From NCBI GenBank assembly GCA_002401735.1, contig NVTX01000055.1:1745-9064 (forward strand): 7,320 nucleotides of DNA. Direction: 5' to 3'. Origin of the DNA: Methylophilaceae bacterium. GTDB taxonomy: Bacteria; Pseudomonadota; Gammaproteobacteria; Burkholderiales; Methylophilaceae. Below the pieces are notes generated by a model. That model ran no database searches, had not been told where the DNA came from, and saw only the letters and a program-made list of their open reading frames with translations. The translations under genes were made by a program, and so were the position numbers. Numbering within the stretch: position 1 is the stretch's first letter; each line of letters begins with the position of its first letter. Positions 1-5,484 of the stretch are shown here, piece after piece.

Positions 1-143
1 CGAATGTATTAGTCGGCAAGACCGACAATAACCGCATTGTCACCATCGCAAAAGATGAAGCCTTAATCGGCACATTTGTGAACGTTAACATTACAAATGT
101 AAATAACCCAAAACGCTTACAAGGCGAAATTGTGAACTTATAA
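1..143 (+). CDS. miaB: MiaB tRNA-2-methylthio-N6-dimethylallyladenosine synthase, C-terminal end (partial)
   Basis: The reading frame enters at base 3 and ends at TAA 141-143, giving 46 residues of the C-terminus; the 5' part lies outside the window. The visible piece reads as a TRAM domain, with a GKTDNNRIV segment followed by LIGTFVNVNITNV and a short closing strand ending in GEIVNL. This matches the end of MiaB, where G-[RK]-T-[ED]-NNR-[VI]-V is typical, better than RimO or MtaB. MiaB is a cytoplasmic radical-SAM enzyme that methylthiolates the isopentenyl-adenosine at position 37 of tRNAs reading UNN codons; the TRAM domain helps bind the tRNA. The catalytic cysteines cannot be checked here. 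Direct abutment to phoH supports the call, since miaB-phoH-ybeY is a common proteobacterial order. What else it could be: another methylthiotransferase with a TRAM domain. Confidence 0.85.
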   Translation, partial: NVLVGKTDNNRIVTIAKDEALIGTFVNVNITNVNNPKRLQGEIVNL

Positions 144-1091
144 ATGGAAATCACCCTACAACCCGAAGATAACAACCGCTTAGCCAACCTGTGTGGCCCA
201 CTGGATGAAAATATCAAACAGATTGAGACCGCACTAGAGGTCAATATCAACCGCCGGGGCAGTACGTTCAGCATTACAGGCAAGCAACAAAGCATGCGTA
301 TGGCGGCACAACTAGTAGAGAATTTTTACATCCGCGCAAAAAAACCAATAGATCTAGAAGATATTCAATTAGGTTTAGTTGAAGTTGAAAAACTAAGCCC
401 AGATGAGGTTGATACGAGTGCCGCCATGCCAGTGTTAATGACAAGGCGTGGTGACTTGCATGGTCGCACCCCTCGCCAAATAGAATATTTGAAGCAAATT
501 CAAGACTATGACATCACACTTGGCATTGGCCCCGCAGGGACAGGCAAGACCTACTTAGCCGTTGCCAGCGCCGTTGATGCCATGACACGCGACCGTGTGA
601 AACGGATTGTACTTGTTCGACCAGCCGTTGAAGCTGGTGAGAGTTTGGGCTTTTTGCCTGGTGATTTGAGCCAAAAAGTGGACCCTTACTTACGTCCGCT
701 TTACGATGCCTTGTATGACTTAGCTGGCTATGACACCGTCAATAAAATGTTTGAACGTAACGCAATTGAAGTAGCACCGTTAGCCTACATGCGTGGCCGC
801 ACCTTAAATCAAAGTTTTATTATTTTGGACGAAGCGCAAAATACCACCCCAGAACAAATGAAAATGTTTTTAACGCGGATTGGATTTGGGACAAAAGCCG
901 TCATCACGGGTGATGTCACGCAGATTGATTTAAAGCGTGGGCAAAAAAGTGGCTTGATAGAAGCACAGAAAATTTTAAAAGATGTCAAAGGCATCGCCAT
1001 GACGAAATTCTTAACGGCGGATGTCGTACGCCACCCACTCGTACAAAAGATTGTTAATGCTTATGAGCGTTACGAATCTCAAGACACCTAA
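144..1091 (+). CDS. phoH: PhoH-family ATPase (PhoH-like protein, YbeZ type)
   Basis: A 315-residue cytoplasmic P-loop ATPase of normal length for the YbeZ/PhoH-like group. Seen in the sequence: an N-terminal small domain (about 1-65), a GRTPRQIEYL segment at 107-116, Walker A GPAGTGKT at 129-136, a VRPAVEAGESLGFLPG block at 158-173, Walker B ILDEAQN with D229 and E230, GDVTQIDL at 256-263, and a conserved R296 in VVRH. These are the hallmarks of the family; no key residue is missing. In E. coli YbeZ interacts with YbeY and is linked to RNA metabolism, but its exact reaction is unsettled. The ATG directly follows the miaB stop (TAAATG), so translation is probably coupled to miaB; the nearest purine run, AAGGCG at 121-126, is too far for an ordinary ribosome binding site. 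The next gene on the plus strand is ybeY, but a reverse-strand gene lies between them. Confidence 0.95.
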   Translation: MEITLQPEDNNRLANLCGPLDENIKQIETALEVNINRRGSTFSITGKQQSMRMAAQLVENFYIRAKKPIDLEDIQLGLVEVEKLSPDEVDTSAAMPVLMTRRGDLHGRTPRQIEYLKQIQDYDITLGIGPAGTGKTYLAVASAVDAMTRDRVKRIVLVRPAVEAGESLGFLPGDLSQKVDPYLRPLYDALYDLAGYDTVNKMFERNAIEVAPLAYMRGRTLNQSFIILDEAQNTTPEQMKMFLTRIGFGTKAVITGDVTQIDLKRGQKSGLIEAQKILKDVKGIAMTKFLTADVVRHPLVQKIVNAYERYESQDT

Positions 1092-1102
1092 TGACAACTA
1101 TT

Positions 1103-1417
1103 TCAGATATCAATTTTTAACGTAAGAAATACTTCATTATCTACTAAAATTTTTTCTTTCTTTCTCACTTCCGCTTTAATTGGCAATATATAAATGTTCG
1201 TTTTCGCTTGTGGAAAGATAGACGTTTTCCAAGTCGTATTGCCAACGGTAGCTTCGACCCGCACGGAACCCCAGCCGCGCTTCTTATGGCGCATATTGTC
1301 ATTAAAGAATTTAATTTCCTCTGATTTATCTTGCGGCAGACTAATAAAATGCCATGCAGCGGCATCGCTCTGCCATAACCAACACTTTCCACTAAAACTA
1401 AAGCTTAAATCAATCAT
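1103..1417 (-). CDS. Stand-alone DUF1905 domain protein
   Basis: A 104-residue protein read on the minus strand, from ATG at 1417-1415 to TGA at 1105-1103. The whole protein is one DUF1905 domain: FSFSGKCWLWQ (6-16), AAWHFISLP (20-28) followed by SEEI (32-35), RGWGSVRVEATVG (47-59), TTWKTSIFP (61-69), YILPIKAEVRK (76-86), and a final hydrophobic strand. The GSVRVE, TTW.TS.FP and LP.KA.VRK blocks are the family signature, so this is a real gene and not a shadow. The function of DUF1905 is unknown; in other bacteria the domain is often fused to a YdeI/OmdA-like C-terminal domain, which is absent here. No signal peptide or membrane segment is seen, so it is probably cytoplasmic. The start is well fixed: the domain begins almost at residue 1, and upstream there are nine codons with no start before an in-frame TGA. 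There is no Shine-Dalgarno sequence. It lies antisense within the phoH-ybeY interval, 11 bp from the phoH stop and 29 bp from the ybeY start. Confidence 0.88.
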   Translation of the reverse strand: MIDLSFSFSGKCWLWQSDAAAWHFISLPQDKSEEIKFFNDNMRHKKRGWGSVRVEATVGNTTWKTSIFPQAKTNIYILPIKAEVRKKEKILVDNEVFLTLKIDI

Positions 1418-1424
1418 GATTTTG

Positions 1425-1434
1425 ATTATATAAT
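1425..1434. promoter_or_regulatory. Perfect palindrome with TATAAT on both strands; candidate bidirectional -10 element for DUF1905 gene and ybeY
   Basis: ATTATATAAT equals its own reverse complement. It gives a perfect TATAAT at 1429-1434 on the plus strand and another at 1430-1425 on the minus strand. On the minus strand a TTGGGC at 1454-1449 lies 18 bp upstream (three of six matches to TTGACA). On the plus strand TTAAAT at 1405-1410 lies 18 bp upstream (also three of six). Start sites would be expected near 1417-1419 on the minus strand and 1441-1443 on the plus strand, so both mRNAs would have a leader of only about 0-6 bases, which fits the lack of a Shine-Dalgarno sequence at both genes. 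Promoter activity is inferred from sequence only; in AT-rich DNA such a match can arise by chance. Confidence 0.45.
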
Positions 1435-1446
1435 TAACAACACATC

Positions 1447-1884
1447 ATGCCCAATATTCAGTTTAGCCTCCAAGTTGCCAGCACGCTAGGCAATATTCCC
1501 ACCAAAGTCCAATTTAGAAAGTGGGCAAAAGCGACCTTGCGTGTCGATACTGAAGTCACTATCCGCATCGTAGATGAAGAAGAAGGCCGTGCCTTAAACC
1601 TGACTTATCGTGGCAAAGATTATGCAACCAATGTACTAACCTTTCCGCTAACTGAAGAACCGCATTTAATGGGTGACATCATCATTTGTGCGCCAGTGGT
1701 TGAAGCGGAAGCCCGAAAGCAAGACATATCCATTGAAATGCATTACGCTCACCTAACCGTACATGGTGTTTTACACTTGCACGGCTATGACCATCAAATC
1801 GATGAACAAGCGGCATTAATGGAGTCTATTGAGGTGACAACGTTAATGAAATTAGGGTATCCTGACCCTTATCTCATTACATAG
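1447..1884 (+). CDS. ybeY: YbeY endoribonuclease / rRNA maturation factor
   Basis: A 145-residue single-domain zinc metalloprotein of the UPF0054 family, close to the usual length of about 150. Seen: the zinc-binding signature HGVLHLHGYDH with H106, H110 and H116; the conserved YRGKDYATNVLTFP segment (54-67) with R55; and the MGDIIIC strand (75-81). All key residues are present. YbeY acts in the cytoplasm on ribosomal RNA; it is implicated in 16S 3'-end maturation and 70S quality control, and in E. coli it works near YbeZ (PhoH) and YbeX (CorC), both encoded here beside it. The ATG at 1447 is the first codon that covers the complete fold. No Shine-Dalgarno sequence is visible upstream, and a TATAAT ends only 12 bp before the ATG, so a near-leaderless transcript is possible. 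Alternatively it is expressed by read-through from phoH across the antisense DUF1905 gene. Confidence 0.95.
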   Translation: MPNIQFSLQVASTLGNIPTKVQFRKWAKATLRVDTEVTIRIVDEEEGRALNLTYRGKDYATNVLTFPLTEEPHLMGDIIICAPVVEAEARKQDISIEMHYAHLTVHGVLHLHGYDHQIDEQAALMESIEVTTLMKLGYPDPYLIT

Positions 1885-1895
1885 GGTGCCGATGC

Positions 1896-2756
1896 ATGGC
1901 TTCCGAGTCGGAAAAATCAAGTAACAAACCAAGTTTATTAGAACGTTTAAGCCACCTTTTATTACGCGAGCCTGAAGACCGCGAACAGCTTATCGAGCTG
2001 TTACATGGCGCGTATGAAAACCAGTTAATGGATAGTGATTCACTTGCCATGATTGAAGGCGTACTGCAAGTAAGTGAAATGCAGGTGCGTGACATTATGA
2101 TTCCACGTTCACAAATGGATGTCATCGACATCACAGACTCTCCAAAAGCGTTCATTCCTCATGTCATTGAAACGGCACATAGCCGCTTCCCTGTCATTGA
2201 AGATGATAAAAACGATGTGATTGGTATTTTGCTTGCCAAGGATTTACTCCGTTATTACGCAGGCGAAGATTTCGAAGTGCGCGACATGCTGCGCCCGGCT
2301 GTATTCATTCCAAAATCTAAACGTCTAAACATTTTACTGAAAGAGTTTCGTAGCACACGTAACCATATCGCCATTGTTGTTGATGAATACGGCGGCGTGG
2401 CAGGCATGGTGACGATTGAGGATGTGCTTGAGCAAATTGTAGGCGACATTGAAGACGAGTTTGATTATGACGAAGATGAAGACAACATCATTCAAAATGC
2501 AGACAACTCCTATCGCGTGAAAGCGCTCACAGAGGTTAAAGACTTTAATGAAGTAGTGGGTACACAATTTAGTGATGAAGAGTTTTCAACCATTGGCGGC
2601 TTGATCGTTAATAAGTTTGGCCACCTACCTAAGCGTGGTGACCATATCACGATTGAAAACTTAAGTATTAAGGTGCTACGCGCAGATAGTCGGCGTTTAC
2701 ATACGATTACCATTGAAGTGTTAGCGAACGAACTTACATCAAGAGAATCTACTTAA
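1896..2756 (+). CDS. corC: CorC/YbeX CBS-domain protein (magnesium/cobalt efflux-associated)
   Basis: A 286-residue soluble protein matching short CorC/YbeX (E. coli about 290). Order of parts: an N-terminal region typical of the family (about 10-62), VRDIMIPRSQM (64-74) opening a CBS pair that runs to about 185 with SRFPVIED (96-103) and DEYGGVAGMVTIEDVLEQIVGDIEDE (163-188), an acidic linker rich in D and E (187-197), and a C-terminal CorC_HlyC transporter-associated domain (about 205-280) with STIGGLI (231-237) and LPKRGD (244-249). No DUF21 membrane domain is present, so it is a cytoplasmic or peripheral partner and not a channel itself. CorC was linked genetically to Mg2+/Co2+ resistance with CorA; more recent E. 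coli work ties YbeX to ribosome homeostasis, fitting its place beside ybeY. Only 11 bp separate it from ybeY, and the likely ribosome site AGGG (1883-1886) overlaps the ybeY stop. An ATG at 1892 is out of frame. Confidence 0.94.
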   Translation: MASESEKSSNKPSLLERLSHLLLREPEDREQLIELLHGAYENQLMDSDSLAMIEGVLQVSEMQVRDIMIPRSQMDVIDITDSPKAFIPHVIETAHSRFPVIEDDKNDVIGILLAKDLLRYYAGEDFEVRDMLRPAVFIPKSKRLNILLKEFRSTRNHIAIVVDEYGGVAGMVTIEDVLEQIVGDIEDEFDYDEDEDNIIQNADNSYRVKALTEVKDFNEVVGTQFSDEEFSTIGGLIVNKFGHLPKRGDHITIENLSIKVLRADSRRLHTITIEVLANELTSREST

Positions 2757-2810
2757 AACAAACCTTTTTTAAACCATATTGAACTATGCAATCTCTTTTG
2801 AAAACACTTA

Positions 2811-2815
2811 AGGGG
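2811..2815 (+). promoter_or_regulatory. Shine-Dalgarno site of the lipoprotein gene
   Basis: AGGGG lies 7 bases before the ATG at 2823. It fixes that start and is one of the few clear ribosome sites in this window. The 66-bp gap after corC shows no convincing -35/-10 pair, so the gene may be cotranscribed with corC. Confidence 0.65.
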
Positions 2816-2822
2816 CGTCAGC

Positions 2823-3242
2823 ATGAAACGGTTACTACTTGTTTTAGCGTTAACAATATTGGTCGCGGCTTGCGCATCAACAAGCCCTATTACAAAAAAG
2901 ACAGACCAACCAACTTCAAAAGACCAAACCAATACGGGAATGGTGTTACCAACTGAAGAAAAAGCCTTTGTCAAAGCGATTAGAAACTTCGATAGAAAGG
3001 CCATTATTGCACAATGGGGGGAACCTGCAAAAGCGGATGATGTAAAGATAAAAGGCACCAATAAAATTATCGCCTCCATTTGGCATTATCACTATGTTAA
3101 TACGGATGAAAATGGCAATTATTTTGAAACGACAGAGTTAGACTTTATTGATGACAAAGTCGTACAAGTTGTCTTTCTAAACAACGATGGTTCAGACACA
3201 GTAGAAAACAAAAGTCAGCCTGATGAAATACCAAAAAACTGA
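2823..3242 (+). CDS. Predicted outer-membrane lipoprotein, uncharacterised, possibly BamE/SmpA-like fold
   Basis: A 139-residue protein with a textbook type II signal peptide: MKR, a hydrophobic core (4-14) and lipobox VAAC with the lipidated C17. Residue +2 after the cysteine is alanine, not aspartate, so sorting to the outer membrane by Lol is expected. After a Ser/Thr/Lys/Gln-rich tether (18-42) comes a folded part (about 45-119) with FDRKAIIAQWGEPAKAD, SIWHYHYV and TTELDFIDDKVVQVVFL. A helix ending at W-G-x-P, followed by beta strands and a final D-x-V-x-x-V-x-F strand, recalls the small SmpA/BamE-type domain; this is a fold-level inference, not a homology call. The C-tail (120-139) is polar and probably disordered. 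I do not recognise a named family. It lies between corC and lnt, whose product N-acylates such lipoproteins. Its transcript ends at the hairpin at 3268-3297. Confidence 0.8.
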   Translation: MKRLLLVLALTILVAACASTSPITKKTDQPTSKDQTNTGMVLPTEEKAFVKAIRNFDRKAIIAQWGEPAKADDVKIKGTNKIIASIWHYHYVNTDENGNYFETTELDFIDDKVVQVVFLNNDGSDTVENKSQPDEIPKN

Positions 3243-3267
3243 ATAAGGCATTCGTTAATGTCATCAT

Positions 3268-3297
3268 AAAAAAAGGGCGATAAATCGCCCTTTTTTT
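3268..3297. terminator. Bidirectional intrinsic terminator between lipoprotein gene and mscL
   Basis: A perfect GGGCGA (3275-3280) / TCGCCC (3285-3290) stem with a TAAA loop is flanked by seven A on the left and seven T on the right. Read on either strand it gives a GC-rich hairpin followed by a U tract. It begins 25 bp after the lipoprotein stop and ends 16 bp from the mscL stop, so it can end both convergent transcripts. Confidence 0.93.
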
Positions 3298-3313
3298 ACT
3301 ACTGTTTCTTTTC

Positions 3314-3724
3314 TTATTTTTTCAATGCATCGCGAATTTCACGCAACAACAAAACTTCATCTGGTGTTGGTGCTGGCGCAGGTGCTGGTTGTGCTTTCTT
3401 CATTTTATTCATCGCACGCACTATTTGAAAAATGATAAACGCCAAAATAACGAAGTTAAGTAAAATCGTAATGAAATTACCGTACGACAGTACGCTACCT
3501 AATTTCTGCGCTTCAACTAACGTTAAGGTTGGGTCTTGATCAGCCAGTGGAATATACATATTGGCGAAATCCGTATTACCAAACAAACCAATAGTCGGCA
3601 TAATAATGTCGCTCACTAATGAATCAACAATCTTACCAAATGCACCACCGATAATCACACCAACGGCTAAATCCATGACATTGCCGCCAGCGGCAAACTC
3701 CTTAAACTCTGACATCATTCCCAT
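3314..3724 (-). CDS. mscL: MscL large-conductance mechanosensitive channel
   Basis: A 136-residue inner-membrane protein, matching E. coli MscL in length and layout. Seen: N-terminal amphipathic segment [18 protein letters not shown] (5-22), first membrane helix (about 15-45) with [22 protein letters not shown], a periplasmic loop (about 46-80), second membrane helix (about 82-105), a basic cluster KMKK, a Pro-Ala linker [10 protein letters not shown] (112-121), and the C-terminal bundle helix [14 protein letters not shown]. MscL forms a homopentamer that opens near membrane-lysis tension and releases solutes during hypo-osmotic shock. M1 is chosen over M3 or M4 because a strong GGGAGG ribosome site (3736-3731) lies 6 bases ahead of it. 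The gene is convergent with the lipoprotein gene and divergent from lnt; it breaks the usual corC-lnt adjacency. Confidence 0.97.
   Translation of the reverse strand: MGMMSEFKEFAAGGNVMDLAVGVIIGGAFGKIVDSLVSDIIMPTIGLFGNTDFANMYIPLADQDPTLTLVEAQKLGSVLSYGNFITILLNFVILAFIIFQIVRAMNKMKKAQPAPAPAPTPDEVLLLREIRDALKK
3362..3388 (-). repeat. Short in-gene repeat encoding the MscL Pro-Ala linker
   Basis: These bases encode P113 to P121 of MscL, a PA-PA-PA-P-T-P run, and show the GGTGCTGG unit on the plus strand twice. E. coli MscL also has an Ala/Pro linker here, joining the second membrane helix to the cytoplasmic helical bundle. It could vary in length between strains by slippage; that is inference. Confidence 0.5.
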
Positions 3725-3730
3725 AACGTT

Positions 3731-3736
3731 CCTCCC
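3731..3736 (-). promoter_or_regulatory. Strong Shine-Dalgarno site of mscL
   Basis: GGGAGG read on the minus strand, 6 bases before the ATG at 3724-3722. It decides the first of three closely spaced methionines as the start. Confidence 0.8.
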
Positions 3737-3771
3737 AAATAATTATTCAATATTCTTGCTTTAGAGCAGAC

Positions 3772-3800
3772 ATACTCTCCTTTGCTTTATTGATTGTCAA
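3772..3800 (-). promoter_or_regulatory. Candidate mscL promoter
   Basis: On the minus strand a perfect TTGACA (3800-3795) is followed after 17 bp by GAGTAT (3777-3772). The -10 matches only three of six positions but keeps the important A2 and T6. This would give a leader of about 40 bases before the mscL ATG. Sequence-only inference. Confidence 0.35.
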
Positions 3801-3836
3801 GCTGACACCATTAGACATTGCTGCCATTAACATTTT

Positions 3837-3864
3837 TTAATATTTGCCAGCTTTAATCTATACT
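3837..3864 (+). promoter_or_regulatory. Candidate lnt promoter
   Basis: TATACT at 3859-3864 (five of six matches) has a weak TTAATA 16 bp upstream (3837-3842). A start near 3871 would leave a leader of about 40 bases to the ATG at 3912, or about 5 to the in-frame GTG at 3876. lnt needs a promoter in this region because the divergent mscL and the terminator separate it from corC. Confidence 0.35.
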
Positions 3865-3911
3865 GTGCTGCCTTAGTGTTTAATTATTCATCATTAAAAT
3901 ACTCGCTTAAC

Positions 3912-5396
3912 ATGTCAAAACTGAATCTCCAGCCTTTATATGCATTTATACTCGGTGCTTTTGCCGTATTAGGCTTTGCGCCGTTTTATATCTTCCCTGC
4001 CACGATTATTTCACTCATCGGCATTATCTACTTATGGGCAAAAGCACCAACAGCAAAAGCAAGTTTGAAACTGGGCTTTCAGTTTGGCTTGGGTTTATAT
4101 GCAGTTGGTATTTATTGGATTTACATTAGCCTGCATACTTTTGGTGGGATGCCTTGGTGGTTTGCAGGGTTTTGCACCTTTTGTTTATGTGCCTTTATGG
4201 CTTTATTTCCTGCGCTGGTTGGGTACTTTAGCAAACGCCTAGGCTATTTAACGATTAGTGCGCCAATCTTATGGGGCCTTTCTGATTGGGTGCGTAGTTG
4301 GATTTTTACAGGGTTTCCTTGGCTAACATTGGGTTACAGCCAAACACCTCACAGTCCGCTGGCAGGCTATATGCCAATCATTGGCGTGTATGGGGTATCC
4401 GTAATAACTGCACTTTTAGCAGCATGCATTGCTATCTGGCTCGCCAACAGAAAAACGGTGAGCGCAGTTTGGCGACAAAAAGCCATTGCCACCATCACAC
4501 TCGTCATTGCTGTCGGTTTTGTATTAAAAGCGGTGGAATGGTCCTCCCCTATCGGCGAACCATTTAGTGCAAGCCTGATTCAAGGCAATATTGGGCAAGA
4601 TATTAAATGGTCACCCGATATTGCTGAGAGCACCATTAAACAATATGTGGACATGGCCAAAGAGAGTCAGGCTCAGTTGATTGTATTGCCAGAAACCGCC
4701 TTCCCTGTCCTTGCTAGCCAATTAGATCCCAAGGTAAAGCAAACGCTCACATCACATGCGCGACAAAACAATGGCAATATCATTGTCGGCATGGTCGAAT
4801 ACAATCCAGACACGCAAGAGTATTTTAATAGCGCGATGAGTGTCGGCACAGCACCTAGCCAATCTTATAGCAAAGACCATTTAGTGCCTTTTGGGGAATT
4901 TATTCCACTAAAACAGATGCTTGGATGGATTTATCGCGACTGGCTCAACATCCCTTTGAGTGATTTAGCCCGCGGTGGCAAGCAACAGCGTCCAATGCAG
5001 CTAAACGACCAAAAAGTGGCCATTAATATTTGTTATGAAGATGTATTTGGCGAAGAAATCACCCGCCAACTGCCTGAAGCAACCGTTTTAGTGAATATTA
5101 GTAACGATGCTTGGTATGGGCAATCCTATGCAGCAGACCAGCATATGCAATTTTCGCAAGCACGTGCAATAGAAACGGGCCGCATGATGTTACGTGCCAC
5201 CAACACTGGCGCAACCGCCATGATAGACCACCACGGTTATGTGATTGCGCATGCACCACACGACACGACAACCACGTTAAATGTCAGCGTGCAAGGCTAT
5301 GCAGGAAGCACCCCGTATGTGCGCTGGGGCAATTGGCCTTTTATTATCTTAAGCTTTAGTGCAATTGCCTTTGTGATAAGTCGCAAAAAACAGTAA
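3912..5396 (+). CDS. lnt: Apolipoprotein N-acyltransferase Lnt
   Basis: A 494-residue integral inner-membrane enzyme from the ATG at 3912 (E. coli 512). The N-terminal half holds several hydrophobic helices, with FGGMPWW and GFPWLTLGYSQ motifs typical of Lnt; the C-terminal half is a periplasmic nitrilase-like domain, then a last membrane helix. In this numbering the triad is E261 (LPETAFP), K321 (SKDHLVPFGEF) and C374 (INICYED); all are intact. NISNDAWYG and the closing YVRWGNWP are also conserved. Lnt transfers an acyl chain from phospholipid to the free amino group of the lipidated cysteine, completing lipoprotein maturation. An in-frame GTG at 3876 would add 12 residues; I prefer 3912 because the added residues look unlike the family start, but neither start has a clear ribosome site. 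The lipoprotein encoded at 2823-3242 is a plausible substrate. Confidence 0.96.
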   Translation: MSKLNLQPLYAFILGAFAVLGFAPFYIFPATIISLIGIIYLWAKAPTAKASLKLGFQFGLGLYAVGIYWIYISLHTFGGMPWWFAGFCTFCLCAFMALFPALVGYFSKRLGYLTISAPILWGLSDWVRSWIFTGFPWLTLGYSQTPHSPLAGYMPIIGVYGVSVITALLAACIAIWLANRKTVSAVWRQKAIATITLVIAVGFVLKAVEWSSPIGEPFSASLIQGNIGQDIKWSPDIAESTIKQYVDMAKESQAQLIVLPETAFPVLASQLDPKVKQTLTSHARQNNGNIIVGMVEYNPDTQEYFNSAMSVGTAPSQSYSKDHLVPFGEFIPLKQMLGWIYRDWLNIPLSDLARGGKQQRPMQLNDQKVAINICYEDVFGEEITRQLPEATVLVNISNDAWYGQSYAADQHMQFSQARAIETGRMMLRATNTGATAMIDHHGYVIAHAPHDTTTTLNVSVQGYAGSTPYVRWGNWPFIILSFSAIAFVISRKKQ

Positions 5397-5428
5397 AATC
5401 CCTCTCTTACATTAAGCGCCAATGTCAG

Positions 5429-5449
5429 TTTTGTTTTTTTAAAACAAAA
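5429..5449. repeat. AT-only inverted repeat in the lnt-glyQ gap
   Basis: TTTTGTTTT (5429-5437) and AAAACAAAA (5441-5449) form a perfect 9-bp stem with a TTT loop. Only one G-C pair is present and no T tract follows, so it is a poor intrinsic terminator. It lies 36 bases before the glyQ ATG and might be a regulator-binding site or a leader hairpin; no function can be assigned. Confidence 0.4.
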
Positions 5450-5484
5450 TAAGCAGATGCAGTATTTTTAGGTTAAAAAAACAA

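Noticed and set aside
1165..1392. A second minus-strand frame overlapping the DUF1905 gene
   Set aside because: It is a frame-shifted copy of the same region without domain signature; the frame at 1103-1417 is the real one.
1194..1433. A 79-codon plus-strand frame between phoH and ybeY
   Set aside because: It lies opposite the DUF1905 gene, which has clear family motifs; the plus-strand translation has none.
2757..2810. A separate promoter for the lipoprotein gene
   Set aside because: CATATT and TATGCA were considered as -10 elements, but neither has an acceptable -35 partner at 16-18 bp.
2753..3079. A 108-codon minus-strand frame with hydrophobic stretches
   Set aside because: It is antisense to the lipoprotein gene, and its hydrophobicity mirrors that signal peptide and AT-rich DNA; no ribosome site or family motif.
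4298..4567. An 89-codon plus-strand frame inside lnt
   Set aside because: It overlaps lnt in another frame and shows no domain; lnt has its full catalytic triad and conserved motifs.
5429..5484. Intrinsic terminator or riboswitch upstream of glyQ
   Set aside because: The stem is nearly pure A-T with no following T tract, and no glycine riboswitch or T-box core could be seen.
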